A stretch of DNA of 64,000 bases from Phoenix dactylifera (lineage: Eukaryota > Streptophyta > Magnoliopsida > Arecales > Arecaceae), in the NCBI RefSeq assembly GCF_009389715.1, contig NC_052409.1, positions 3,709,775 to 3,773,774 of the forward strand, given 5' to 3'. The position numbers and the translations under genes are program-made. The notes under the pieces are model-generated. The model saw only the letters and a list, made by a program, of their open reading frames with translations. It was not told the origin of the DNA and made no database searches. Positions 46,221-59,702 of the stretch are shown here, piece by piece. The stretch's first letter is position 1. Every line of letters starts with the position of its first letter.

Positions 46221-49200
46221 ATGGCGACAAGCTTCTTGAATCCCACCCCCTCATCCCTTCGCCTCTCCTCCGTCTCCTCCTCATCCTCCGCCGCCGCACG
46301 AGCTCTTTCTCCCCCTTCCTCACATCGCTTTCACCTCGGCCGCTCTCCGCCGTCGCGGACTCTCCAGAGGGCTTGGTTTGCCGGCCACCTCCGCAGCCCG
46401 CCGCTGCCGGCTGGGAGGCTCGCGGTGCGCTGCGGCGCCGTGAAGATGATCGGTCAGAGCGAATTCGCAGCGGAGGTGCTGGGGTCGGACGTCCCCGTCC
46501 TGGTGGATTTCGTCGCTGACTGGTGCGGGCCCTGCCGCTTGATCGGCCCCGTCGTGGAGTGGGCGTCCGAGGTCTCATCCAATCTATACATTCGGCAGAT
46601 TTCGTTCTTGTTTTCTTCTTCATCCGTTCTTCACGACTGACCAATTTCTCTACGTTTTTCTACCTGAAAATGACTTTTTTTGGGACACAAAAAAAAAAAA
46701 AAAACAGTGTAGGTCGAGTTCAAACAAGTAATATGAATCAGCTTTACTAGGAAAGCCATAGAGAGTAAATAATTAAAATATCGAGTTCTTTTTATGGGAA
46801 CCTAAGATTGTGTAGTTGCTTGAAATCTTTGGGGGTGAATGGAGGAAAAGTTTTCTTTTAATGTCAAACTCCCATTTTACCTAATTCAGAGGCAGTGCTA
46901 ACTGTGCTATTTTGTTGCATGGCACGCGCAAGGATATAATGCAATAATAACTCACTGCAATGCAATGTAATAACCACCAGCCTTGGATCAGCTTGTCTCA
47001 TAGCTTGACATATGTTCTCATCTTGTCTTGGATCCGACATTAGCAGTGTTGACGAAATTTTCTCCCTCCATTGCTGCTATTCATGCATTCGTGTGTGCAG
47101 CGGTGGTTACATGAGGGAAAGGTGAATGCGTGCTTGCTCACTACATAAAATAGATTTTCCTAAGTTTAGCTCGATGGTTTGAAGTTATTTAGGAGGCTAT
47201 GACAAGGTTGTTGTGATCAGTGCTTTAGTCATTCATATTTGTTAACTTTCTCACCCTTTCTATCCCTTAATCAAACAATGGTTTGGATGCCTATAAAAAA
47301 TATTTCTTTTTATGACTACTTATTTTAGGAAACTGTTACTTGCAGCTGATTGTGAAAACTTGCAGTTTGATTTGCACTCGTCTGGTGTAATATGAAAGCT
47401 GGTTCGTCAGCTGGTTAAATGGAAGAGATGGTTCGTCTTCCTAGACTCTTATGCTGCAACAATTTTTGCTCTTCCTCTACATGGAAGAATTCAGACATGG
47501 GGGGGGGGGAATTAAGATTGCCCCTGTAAAACACTGGTAATTGACTAGATTCAGAGTACAGATAGATACTTAATTTAAAGGATCCCATGGATTGAATATT
47601 ATCAACTCCCAAGGTTCAAATGCTTTTAAACCAATTTTTTTGTTATGCACAGTAGTGGGTCTAAGATTCATCAAAAATCAGGAACCAAGGAAGGACTATC
47701 TAGTAAGGGACTGCAAAAGCAAGGCATATTTAATTAAACACATAAATTGGTCAGTGTCTTTAGGTGTAGTAGCTATACCTAATTATTGTATCTATATATG
47801 ATTTTGATAGCATATTCAACCATTACAAGTTCTCTTCTGTTTGAACCATTAATATAAGTGCCATATATCAACCAGACCCAGGATACAATACAACATGATA
47901 TGAGTATCTTTATGAGTAGCAGGATATTGCACAGCAACGCAGATTGTAAAGAAGGAATGCATTGATCGGTGTGTATATGGATAGTTGATAGTCATAATTA
48001 TTGCCCAGATGATTCATGTTTATTAATTCTGATGGCATAAATGCAACTATTACTAGTTATGTTCAGTCTGAACACTTTGCTTTGCTTTGCATTATATATG
48101 AGCCATGCCCAAGACAGAACATGTATTGATTACCCTGACAAAGGGGAGATGGTTTTCTTGAGTTTAATTTGTTGATCAGTCTGAATTTTGATTTTAAAAT
48201 AATTAGTAAGTAATAAAAAGGAAATTAGTATAATTTCAACAGCAGGTGGGAGAGTTGAAATAATTCTGAATTATGTTTATGCTACAACATTCATGGTTAA
48301 GTTATATATGGCTATACTGTTTCATGCCTTTTATTATGCTTATCAGAAGCAACACGCACAGTTTACTGAGCCATTTTCATGTAGTGGAGATCATAACTGA
48401 TGAGATACATTGAAAACCATGACAATGTGCAATTATATGAACATGAAGTGAACGCATATAACAACAACAACTGCTCATAAGTTATGGCAAACAATCTTTT
48501 ACAGCTATTGCTCAATTATTTTACTTTGATATCAATATTATGTAGATAAGATCCTGAAAATGTTGAGTCTGCTTTATTGACAACTTAATGAGATTAAGCT
48601 TCACAGTACTTTTATGATGAGTTATGACATCTTAGCATCTTCACATGTTAAAATTCTTAGAGTGGAAATCACTAAATTATTAATAATCTAGATTGTCAAG
48701 TAGATGTATCACTTCATATTTTTACATCAAAAAAAGTAATATTTAATATCTTGATAAGGTTTAATATGTGAGAAAAATGTGCTTTGAAGAGATTGCTCTA
48801 ATAACCCAAAGAATGCTACATTTTCAAATAATATTTTCTTAGCAAATAAAGTCTCATTATAATTCTACCCAAACGCAATACATAATTTGAGATATGAATT
48901 TAGGGTCAAAACCAATAAATCCTCTTCTTGTTATCATATTCAAGTGCTAACTACCTATAGCGTAGCTCTAACTGGTTCATGATTGGTCTAGGAAGAGAAG
49001 CTAGATTTGTACAATCCAAGGAGGGAAATTTTTTTAACCCCAATATCTGGCCATTTTTTGCATGTGGAGGTTTGTATGACCATTATTTCTGTAGTTCTTC
49101 AGTTGCAAACACGTAAAAGAAGGGCTCCATAGCAAACTTTTAATGATTACCTGTCCATTAATATTTTGGGCATCTCGAGTCTAAAACCATCAACAAGGTC

Positions 49201-49827
49201 ACCCTTTTGATGTGTGACACCTAGTTGAAAGTTCATTCAGGTCCTCAGTCTCCATTTTGAGCATCGCCAGTTAAATTTATTTTCCTTATTCATAAAGTAT
49301 CAAATTGGCAGTGGAGCGATCCTTCCACAGTAAAAAGGCAGTAGAGGGGTTTCTGATCAAAAAGTATATGCTAAATACTGATCAGGAATTTGTATCATCA
49401 GCAAGTTCTGCCATGTGCTTCTGTTACTAAATAACGAAGAGTCTCTAAAAACACTGCTTGTTGCTTCCTTTTACTTTTCTAATATGCTGTTCTCGTTAAC
49501 TGACCACCCATTGTCACTTTATGTGATGACTGCCATCTCAATAACAGGATTATTTGTTTATTTTGAGATATTAATCATGGCTGTGTTCTTGAAGTCATCT
49601 GACTGGACATGGTATTTCAGGAATATGAGGGCAGATTAAAGGTTGTAAAGATTGATCATGATGCAAATCCCGAGTTGATTGAAGAGTACAAGGTTTATGG
49701 CCTGCCGACCTTGATATTCTTCAAGAATGGTCAAGAGGTTCCAGAGAGTAGAAGGGAGGGTGCAATTACGAAGGTTAAGCTGAAAGAATACCTGGACTCC
49801 TTATTAGGATCTACAACAGTGGTCTAA
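46221..49827 (+). CDS. TRX-X: Thioredoxin x, plastid
   Basis: Two exons, 46221-46571 (117 codons) and 49621-49827 (68 codons plus TAA), join in phase 0 to give 185 residues. The intron is 3049 bp. A Ser/Pro-rich chloroplast transit peptide occupies about residues 1-70. The catalytic WCGPC lies at 101-105 ([14 protein letters not shown]). The second exon gives [33 protein letters not shown] with the cis-proline in GLPT, and [19 protein letters not shown]. This end matches plant thioredoxin x, which reduces 2-Cys peroxiredoxins in the plastid, as I remember it. ATG context (TCCATGGC) is good. First exon is GC-rich, the second AT-leaning. The copy looks intact. Confidence 0.93.
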
Positions 49828-50004
49828 TCTGTTTGTGGATTAGTGTTTTTTTTTCTTTGTAAAACTTAATGATTCGGACCATCTGTTAATTTGCCATAAG
49901 CCATGCCATACAGCCTCAAGTTCCGGATTAGTAGAAAAAAATTATTTCAGTTTAATTTAGAGGTTTGTCCTGTCCTGCATCGATTTTTTTTTGGTATTAC
50001 TGCT

Positions 50005-50187
50005 GGGATGTGTATTTTTATCTCATTTAGTTTGTCAATGATATCAACTTTGCAAATAAGATTGGACAACATAAAACTCTAGAATTGCTGCATGTTCACT
50101 TTTTCTCTGGATTGTTTTGAAATATTTGAAGTACCCTGGCCTATTAAGCAGAAACCTTTCTGAATCTATAGTAGGAGCTTATCAATG
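50005..50187 (+). repeat. Thioredoxin x 3'-flank segment, copy 1 of a dispersed pair
   Basis: This segment begins GGGATGTGTATTTTTATCTC and ends ATCAATG. A close relative in the same orientation lies at 61582-61778, beyond the cytochrome c1 gene. Shared blocks include AGAATTGCTGCATG and GAAATATTTGAA. It begins about 178 bp after the thioredoxin stop. Confidence 0.75.
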
Positions 50188-51458
50188 TAGCTTTTACTCT
50201 GCGATTACTACCTCTTCCATGCATGAACTGGCTCGGCCACCCTTCTTCAGCTTGGAGAGTCATAGTGCTCGAACTGGCTCGACCCAATGACAACTCTGAT
50301 GCTAGGTAATTTTGGGAATTATATTTCTCTTGTGTTGGTCTAGGCAATTTGGATGGCGACAACAAAAACATTGAAAGGTTAGTCAATAATAACAAAAACA
50401 TTGAGGTATTATCTAGTTGTTGTAATTTGATTATTTGCAATTTTAATTGTGGCAAAAATAGAATTTGATATAAGCGATCCAGCTACAATGATTGCAAAGG
50501 TTGGATTGTAATCTATCGAATTATTCTCTAAAAATCTGCAAGTGATAAGGATAACCCATATGAGTGTCGCTATATATTTTCTACTCCATTCATCAAGGAA
50601 ATGCTAAACTTCGCGGTTGCTATTAGAGCTTAGATTAATTGGTACTAATGAATGAATGGACAAATGATATATGGGGCTGTTTTTTTTTTTTGACGTAGTT
50701 TTAAAAATTGGATGAAAATACTTAAATTGCACAAGCCCTTTATGAGTGGCACCGATTTCATCCTACCTGCCATGCTCAAAAAGTAGGCATTGGACCTGCT
50801 TCACCGATTACCGGAAAGAAGAAGTGGTGTTTGAACTGTTTTTATACACGTGTGATAAATCCAAAAAAAATGCCGGGTACAAGGCCAAATAGGATCGTCT
50901 TTCACTTCCAACTCCGGCTCCACAACTTTGAAGCGGAAAGGCCTCTTCAAAAAAAAAAAGCGCCAAAATGTTTTGCACTTTGTACATGAACTAAGAGGCC
51001 ATTATGATTCGCGCGGTGATGATGCGATAAGCCCCATGAGGCAGCAATCATGATCGTGCACGAATCACAGCAGTCATAATTGGGGAATTGACCCTCTCCC
51101 AATGAGGTGCTAGACTTCGAGATTCGTGTTAAAGGAGCCACTCTTGCAAGCGCTGATGCGCCGGCCACAAGTTCCTCTTCTCCATCACCTGCCAAACCCG
51201 ACTTTTAAAGTCCTCCGTGCATCGCATCCTGCTGCGCGATTTATTCCTTCCACTCCGCTGACCGCACTCCCGAATCCTACTCTCCCATCCCCTCTCCTCG
51301 TTGGCGAAGGTCCGCCCTTTCTCCCACTCCGGCGATCCGATCGCAGTCTCGGAGCTCCGATATCCGCCACCGGCGCTCCGATCACCTCCTGTACGCTCCA
51401 ACGCCTTCTCCCCTCTCCCTGCCATATCTCGAGATTCCCCGTCTCTTCTCCTCCCCAG

Positions 51459-51467
51459 AAACCCTAA
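51459..51467 (+). promoter_or_regulatory. Telo-box in the cytochrome c1 leader
   Basis: AAACCCTAA, followed by further CCCTAACC motifs, lies in a GC-rich block about 260 bases before the start codon. Telo-boxes near transcription starts are known in plant genes for translation and organellar proteins. Function here is inferred. Confidence 0.5.
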
Positions 51468-51725
51468 CCCCAACCCTAACCGGCGAGATCCCTTCTGCTT
51501 CCTTCCCTCGGCCTTGTCTGTTTTGCCAACACCTTCCAAAGTCCCTTCTGATCTTACGTGCCTTGTACTATTTTTGGATTTGTACAAAGTTTGACCTTCC
51601 ATTATGAATGACGCATGTGAAGTAAATCTCTATTGCTTGCCAATAGAATGTTATGAGTCTTCAAATCTCCTTTTCTTTTCATTTTGGTCTGAAATTTTAA
51701 ATCTTTTGGGTAAAGCGAAGATTCG

Positions 51726-54700
51726 ATGGTTGCTGGAAGAGGCTTTAACCTGTTTCTGAGGAAGAGATTACAATTCCAATCATCGGTAAGTACAACTGTA
51801 CAGGTCCTTTTTAAATATTTATCAATCAAATATTCAAAATTCTCCCTCTTTGGCGTTTTCTTAGTGGCCTGATAACTAAGATGCAGAAGCCAGGTGTTCT
51901 AATAAAGAACGTGTGTTTAGATTCCCTGCTGTGTCATGTCAGAATAGGTTTTGGCGATTGAGTGCATTTTAACAGGAAATTTGTTTGTTTTTTCCCCTTC
52001 TCATGTTTCTGCATGGGGCTCGATTGAATTATGCCAGTTGATGTTGGTTATGGTTTTCCTCGTCTTCTCACAATTTTATTTTCTGCTCTATCTTCAAAAC
52101 ATAAATGGACCAATCTAGCCAATATAAGTGGATGAGTTACAGACCATATATTAGATTTATACCAAGTACTAAGTGTTTGTCTTTTATGTTTAAAGGATGT
52201 ATGACTGCGAGGAAAATTTGTGCTCCAAACATATCTTTTAGTTAGTTGACTAATTAAACCTTGCAGTGTGCTATCTAGTCGATGATTTGGTATGATTAAG
52301 TTAGGGAAACCTAATGGACTTCATGCTACTAAAGATCATTAAATGCTGGTTGAACAGGAAAAAATGTGATTTTGTAGGTTGCAGTTTTTATCACCTTCCA
52401 GCTTCTAATTTGCATTTTATTTAAGTTTATAGTGTCAGTATGTTTGGCAAATTGTTAATGGTTGGTCTTGGCTGACCTCTTTTTCCTTCTTCCTGTCAAT
52501 CTACAATACCAAATCTATTAATGCTATAGGAATTTAACCAGTTCGTTTGTATCATATCTCAAGGGCATAACTCTGTGGGACTGTGAGAGATTAAGCACAA
52601 TGATGCTAAAAGTGTGCTGGGGGTATACTTCTTGAGGCGAGGCAAGGAAGTCAGTCCTCTGTATTTTGATTTAAAAGTACACCTTTGTTTCTTGCTTCTG
52701 ATGCATCATCGAATCCCAGCTGATAGTGATGTATCAGATGAGAGAGATGCTACAGCTGAAACGAACTCTTTCCTATGCCTACTTCTCCACTTGGCACTTG
52801 AACTTGCACCGTAGTTAGTTTGCAGCCCGCCTAACCTGATAAACATGCCTAAAACTGCCCAATGGCGAGTAGGACTTTAGCTGCCAACGGCGGGCAATGG
52901 TGGAAAACGAATAGAAGGAAGAGGAAATAGGAACAGAGTGAAAGATTGAGCGAAAGAAGGGATCTCCCTCTATAGGTTGTCGTACAATAAAAGGAATAGG
53001 GGGAGATAGAAAAAGCAGATAAGTGATCGAGCTAAAAATGAAATGGAAGTTCGTGTTCAGTAATTTTATATGAGGCAATGGAGAAAAAAAAAAGAAAGGG
53101 GAAATAGGGTATAACCTTATGTGGAAGAAGCAGCACAAAAGATATCTCTTGTTTTTAATAGGAGAAATGAAAAGGAATTCCAATGAATCCATAAATACTT
53201 CCAATGATTCTATCAGAACTTACACATGACTCTTTCGCTGAATTAAGATCAAGTGCTTGTTCTAAAATGGCAATAGATAGGGTAAAATCCATTTCTTTGT
53301 GTGGGCATAGCCGTATAAAAAGAAAACATGAATCTAGAGGTTTTCATTGTCATGTTGGCATTCTAAACAAGTATGCTAGAAGGTAAATCGCAACATCTAA
53401 ATTAAGGGAAGCTTTTCCTGAATTCAGGGTGCTAAAATTTACTTTAATGTGTTATTAGTGTTGTTTATGGCTGAAATTTAAAGTAAATTTAGAAGCGACC
53501 GGGAGAGAGGAAAAGAGAGAGAAGGGGGAGAGAGGGAGGGAGAGAGGAGGGTGGCGGACACCGGCGACCTGGGCAGGAGGTGGAGGAAGGCTATGCAGCC
53601 AGGTCCCCTGTTTCGAACCGGCCGCGGAGCCCGAAGAGGCGTCATCCGCGCGGCTCGCCGATCTCCACGTGGCTTGCGGGCCTCCGCTGGCTAGCCTCCA
53701 CCTCTCTCTCTCTTTCTTCCTCTCCCTTTCCCTCCCTCCCCTACTCGCTCTCTTTTTTTCTCATTTTCCTTCTTCGGTAACGAGTTTCGTTTTTGTTGCC
53801 GAAACCGTTCCGGTCCGTTGCTGGGACGATTCGGTATGACCGAAACCGTCCACTTTGGGATGGTTCCGCTAACTCTGGTTAAAAGCATTAGATCATAGAA
53901 ACAGATAAGCAACAACAATATGTCACAATATGGTCCTGCCAATATGGCAAATTTGAAAAAAGGGAGATATGGATATAATTATGATGCATAAATAAATAAA
54001 TTTTCTCACATATACTAACTATATTTTAAATGACAGGCATTAATTTTGTTTTAGTTTATAAAACATTATGTAGTTCTATATTTGCTCCACTCTTTTAGTA
54101 GGCTCTCGTTGTTTCTCAGTTATGGTGCACAACGATGAAAGGCAAATGGCTTTTTTTTTTACTTTAAGATTTTGCAGATTTGGTGTTGAGCCTACTCAAC
54201 CCAACATAGCCTGTATGTTGACAGCCCCTAAAACTATCCGTGATGTATGGGAGAAGTATCCGGATCATGTCGTCTCTATATCGAGTACTATTTCGTTTTT
54301 ACAGAATAAATGGATGCTTATCAAAGTATTCGACGCATATTGGACCATATCCAAGATGTATCATTATCGGGAAACTCGAGCCTCTGGGGAGTGCTTCATA
54401 CCTCATGAGAGTATCAAGAGAGGATCTGTGTGTCGGAAAATTGCTATTTAAAGTTTTCTACAATTGACTCTTTGTAAACTGAGAAGTGAAAGATTCTGTA
54501 GGGTGGAAGATGATATATAATTTGTTCGGCAGTAGAATTTGTTGTGTTTGGATCTTCTTATGTTTAATATATATTTTAATATACAGTGGTAATTACCTAT
54601 TTGTTTTCATCACTTCTTAATGTGAAAAATTTTATTGTTTATGGCTGACGTTTGCCATATTGTCTAAGCAGGCTCCACCTCTGCTTTCATCATTTCGGTT

Positions 54701-57700
54701 GCAGCAAGAAGATGCTATTGAGTCCGCTGGCATGAAGTCACTAAGGGCATTAGCGGTACTTGGAGTTGGTGTTTCTGGCATTTTAAGCTTTGCTACCATA
54801 GCATCTGCTGATGAAGCAGAGCATGGCCTTCCTTCCCCCAGCTATCCTTGGCCTCACAAAGGAATTCTTAGTTCCTATGATCATGCGTCGTAAGACTGTC
54901 ACCACATTTATTCACATGTTTCCTTGAACCATCATTGTCCATATAAATTGCTTTCTTTGAAATTATGAGTGAGATTTATTATTTACTGGAGGAGACTGGT
55001 TATATTTTAATTGTCGGGGAAATTCATTGCTATAACGTTATTCCAAGTTTTTAACAAGCTCCTTAAAAATGAATATAAGATAGTGTAATAGTTTGTAGCC
55101 TACGAGGGCATACGCTTCCTTATAAGATCCTATTTTTAGCATTTTCTTAATAACAGAAACTATATAATGATGTGAGCAGAATCCGGCGTGGTCACCAAGT
55201 TTACCAACAAGTTTGTGCTTCTTGTCATTCAATGTCTCTGATTTCATATCGAGATCTTGTCGGTGTGGCTTACACTGAAGAAGAGACAAAGGCTATGGCT
55301 GCTGAAATTGAGGTGGTTGATGGTCCTAACGATGAAGGCGAGATGTTTACTCGTCCTGGTAAACTAAGTGATCGCTTTCCCCAGCCATATCCAAATGAAC
55401 AAGCAGCTAGGTTTGCAAATGGTGGGGCATATCCACCAGACCTAAGCCTGATCACCAAGGTAATCGCACGAAGAGTGAATTCTGATTACCTGTATCTTGT
55501 GTCTTGCGTGCAACTAACATCCATTTTTTGCTCCCTATTTCTTTCTCTCCAGGCACGACACAATGGGCAGAACTATGTGTTTGCCCTTCTCACTGGCTAC
55601 CGCGACCCTCCTGCTGGTGTTTCGGTAATTTTTTTTTGTTTTGTTTATGGAGTTATTTGTATGCGTACATGCTTAAGTTTACGTTTTGCATTGCTTTGTG
55701 AAGCTTTTTTGACATTATACAAGCATTGTATTACATGTAAATATATGATAGATAAACAAATATATGTGTGGCATGTAAAATGTGATCAACCTTTGTGATT
55801 TGTTCAATGATCTACATATGTTGTGTTTCATAAGAGCTCTCATGTACTAAGCAATCATGCTTTGCACGCTCATTAAATCTTTTGAGTTGTTACCCTATTG
55901 AACTTACAATATATAGAATTCCTGGCTCTAATCCTCAACAAGATATCTCACATATTATTTTATTGAGATTGCTCATATTGTGCACATTTATTTGCCTATG
56001 CTCTACCTTTCCATATAAGTTTGACATTTCCGTAGTCTGTATTATGTGCATGTGTTATGTGTGTAAGTGTGCGCTTTTGTGTTGGTGGAAGCACTACAGT
56101 GGGGTTGATTGCTTGTATCCAGGCTAGTCTAGTTGCTTGCTAAAATGGAAGTTTTGTCAAAAATTTGGGCAAGAATGGTACATTGGCTTGATGAATTATA
56201 ATTTTCTGGTGATTTTTACAAACAAATCACATTTTTCTCAAGTACTTTTCGAATCATTATGATGAGTTTTGGAATTTTATTTATTCATCTAGATGATTCC
56301 ATTAGTTTTGTATCGTATCTCACTATCCTTTTATTTCCTAATCCCTGAAGTTCTTCTGAATTTTTCCTAAATCTCTGCTGCGTAGAAAATTTTGGCTCCT
56401 GTTAACATAATCCTAATTCTGAATTTGTTTATTATGTCATCTATTAATAGTTTATTTAACTAGCAATAATTTATCTTTATTTTAATTAATAAAGCATTAA
56501 ACAAAATCAAGGTTTCATCAATGTTTCTTTACCACTTGAAACCTTAGCCATGTCTTCTGAAGAGAGGTCTTGAATGATGTTGAAACAGCTTGATCCTTTT
56601 TGCTTATTTCCTTTTATCTAATGGTTTTCTTTTGGAAATTTTTTTTCTTCTTTGCTTTGTACCTAGATTTGCTTTTTATCACTGAATACCTCATGACATA
56701 CCTGCTTGCAAAGTAATTGACTTTGTAAGAAGCACTTCTGCCAACAAATTCCATTTTCTAAAGACATTTTTCATTACATTTTCCAAATGGAGATAGGTTT
56801 TGTTATAGATACTTCACAGTTCACATCCTTCCAATTGTTCAATCCTTGTTTGGGGAACCATACTTGGTGAATACTTTCTTAAGCAAATGAGATCGTCAGT
56901 TCCTTCTTTTTGGATTTTGCTCATGCTAGATTCACCACTTTCATCAGCAGCAGCTGCACATTTATACCAAACTAATTAGATAAATCTACTTTATTAAGGA
57001 GAATGGTCCCCATGGTTGTAAATATGCAAAACCTCATTGCATGCATTTCAAGGTTTTTAACTCCAGGTTCGACATTTTGTTTAACATGTGGAATTTGTTT
57101 CAGTGTATGTCTTGTGGTATGCTTAGTAGCTTGAATATCATGTTAGAGCTCATTTCCATCATGAAGTCCTCAGAAATTAGACAGGAACTCATGATTGAGG
57201 GACATGGAGCTAGATTGTGTATGTTTTGCCACATGCCTATAGATAGGCCATAAATAGGGTAGATTTTTCGAAAATCTGTTCCTAGGTAAAGTGTAATCGA
57301 AAACAATCTATGCTAGTTCCCAAGTCTCAAACCTCAGTTTTGAGGCAATACTCTGCATCTAGCACAAGTGCAACTTGTCTTGTATAGAGGGTTAAATATC
57401 TGCAATGACCTAAAAGTATTTATCTTTGTGGAGTGTCTTTAGCAAGGTTTGCCGAACTGGTATTGGGGTGCATACCGGCTGGCAACTAGTTTTGTATGGT
57501 ATGGATTTGTACATTGCCATTCCAGGGTGTATCGAAACTAGGAGAGAGGGAGATAGGGAGAAGGAGAGAGATGGCGTATCAAAACAGGGAGGGAGGGGGA
57601 TAGGGAGGAGAGTGAGGAAGAGAGGGAGAGGGAGGGACTTATCGGTGAGGGCTTTGCGTTGAAGAAGGGGGATCATCCAGCCGAGAGAGAAAGCGGAGGA

Positions 57701-59702
57701 GAGAGCCTCGAACGCTTATCAATGAGGGTTTCGCGGTTACTTCTAACTCGACAGCTTCGCATCATTCGACAGAGAAAAAGAGACTGTCTGTCGAAGAGGG
57801 GGGATTGTCTGGTAGAGAGAGTATGAAGGAGATTGCCTTGAAGGATCTGGAATCTTCGAACCGCGGTGGTGGGGGAAGGGTTATAAGTGAAGTGAGTGAT
57901 ATGGCTAAACTGTTCTGACTTGGTGTCGGCTCGGTTCAATACGGGCCAAACCGCCCAGTTCGGCAATCGTTGTTCTTTAGCAATAATTCTTCCAAGGAAA
58001 GCACAATGAGCAATCATGGAAGTCTATAGATGGTGGCAAGTTGGGATAAGGGCTTCTTTCCTCACCTCCTTCTTTCCTAAAGGTTCTGATTGAGACTGTC
58101 TCTAAATGCAACCCCTCAACCGCCAACCCAGAAAAAAAAGGAAAACACACACACCCGCACACACACACAATTAGCTGCCATGCCTACATAAACCATGTGC
58201 AAGAACACTATGACAGGAAGAGTGCACCCTTATTGTTAGGATTTAACAATCCACAATTTGGATCAAATGGTCCATATCAAAATGGCCCACAACAATACAG
58301 ATCGTATTTCTGGATCAGGATCAGTATGGATTGCAAGATCGAGATCTGGATTGCAGGCTGCAATCCAGATTTTGAATAGTACAACACTTTGGATGGTAAT
58401 TTCCAGATCCAGGGAATGTTTTTGCATTCTAAAGCTATCAGGGTATCCATCTTGTATGATCAATTAATTTTTTTAACTTTTACCTGACCAATTTGTCATC
58501 GATTAACTTCCAAAACATAAAATTGGCAATCTCCTTTAAATTTTCAACTATCAAGCGTAAAAAGATTTAGTTGTTTTGGAACTAAGACTTTGAGTTATCT
58601 CGTCTACCATTCTTAATAAATTCAATTCCTTCTAAAATCTCTTCCCCCAAACTTCAAATGAGAACTAAGTTCAATAAGGCTATGTTTATCTACACTTTTT
58701 TGAAAATAACTCAAAATAAGATATTTTGGGGACTTATATGGTGTAATAAGACTATTAATTAATCAAACACATAGTGTTTCTTGGACATCATAATTATGAG
58801 CTTATGATTGTTAGAAACTAACTTTTTTGCCCTCATATGATGGTATCATTCTCATGGTATGTTCAAATCACAATCTAATTATTCGTTTTACCTTCTTGTT
58901 GTTTCAACCCTATTTTTTGTGCTTAACAGAAATCAGAAAGAATCTTAAGATTTGCAATCTGATCGTCAACCCCTATATAATTTATGATACGGTTCCAATC
59001 TTAACAGATACTCGTCAATACTCATGGAGAAAGCTAATGTAATATTTTTGCTGTGTACAGTATGTTGTGCAAATTGTGTGACCAGCCATGACGTTTTTTG
59101 CTTTCTTTTTTGCCAGATTGCCTTTTGAATTTTGAAGTATGCATACCATTTTTGTTTGACACCTACTTTGTTATTTGACCTGTTGGGTTATCTCTTAATT
59201 GGAAACACAGATTCGAGAGGGGTTAAATTATAACCCATACTTTCCTGGTGGTGCAATAGCTATGCCCCAAATGCTTATAGATGGAGCAATCGAATATGAA
59301 GATGGCACACCTGCAACTGAAGCCCAGGTATTCTTTTCTAAAAATTTTATGTCTTTCATTTATTATCTTTCTGATAGTTTATGTTAAGTTGCAATGATAC
59401 CGGGCAATTTACTGTTACTGTTACTACAGATGGGTAAGGATGTCGTCACATTTTTATCATGGGCAGCAGAGCCTGAGATGGAAGAGAGGAAACTGGTAAG
59501 CTTGATTTTTGTCCAATTATATGCTTCACCCATATCTACTCCATTAAGTTTGAGTTCTTAATGCATTGTTTTCTGTTTTTGGTAGATGGGATTCAAATGG
59601 ATTTTTCTGCTGTCACTTGCTCTACTCCAAGCTGCTTACTACCGGCGCTTGAGGTGGTCTGTTCTCAAGTCACGCAAACTGGTCCTCGATGTTGTCAACT
59701 GA
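51726..59702 (+). CDS. CYC1: Cytochrome c1, heme protein of mitochondrial complex III
   Basis: Seven exons encode 309 residues: 51726-51785, 54672-54889, 55180-55459, 55553-55624, 59211-59327, 59430-59495 and 59586-59702, all GT-AG with matching phases. Cytochrome c1 carries electrons from the Rieske protein to cytochrome c in the inner membrane. The presequence is bipartite: [16 protein letters not shown], then the hydrophobic [13 protein letters not shown] stretch before ADEAEHG. The heme motif CASCH lies at residues 105-109 (C105, C108, H109) and the Met ligand in GGAIAMPQM at 228. Conserved stretches include [17 protein letters not shown] and [20 protein letters not shown]-terminal anchor ([17 protein letters not shown]) precedes [13 protein letters not shown]. 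Introns 1 (2886 bp) and 4 (3586 bp) are long and hold repeats. Confidence 0.96.
53484..53885. repeat. Purine/pyrimidine-asymmetric repeat in cytochrome c1 intron 1
   Basis: A purine-rich left part (AGAGAGG and GGGAGAGA runs) and a pyrimidine-rich right part (CTCTCTCTC) flank a GC-rich core. The right end has GTTGCCGAAACCG and GATTCGGTATGACCG motifs. These recall the GCCGAACTGG arm and purine-rich core of the Mutator-like element at 57446. No left arm or target duplication was found, so it may be a truncated relative. Confidence 0.35.
57446..57974. mobile_element. Non-autonomous Mutator-like element, 529 bp
   Basis: A 9-bp direct repeat, CTTTAGCAA, brackets it (57437-57445 and 57975-57983), the target-duplication length of Mutator-like elements. 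Near the ends lie inverted TTGCCGAACTGG motifs (in the left end as GGTTTGCCGAACTGG and, read in reverse from the right, as CGATTGCCGAACTGG). These are offset from the exact ends by a few bases. The interior has a purine-rich stretch and no open frame of interest. It sits in intron 4 of the cytochrome c1 gene and does not touch an exon. Confidence 0.65.

Larger units (their letters stand above)
49828..51725. other. Intergenic and 5' leader stretch
   Basis: The left end holds the thioredoxin 3' flank, part of which is duplicated at 61582-61778. From about 51100 the base composition rises, with the cytochrome c1 leader starting somewhere before the telo-box at 51459. Otherwise no feature was seen. 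Confidence 0.4.
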
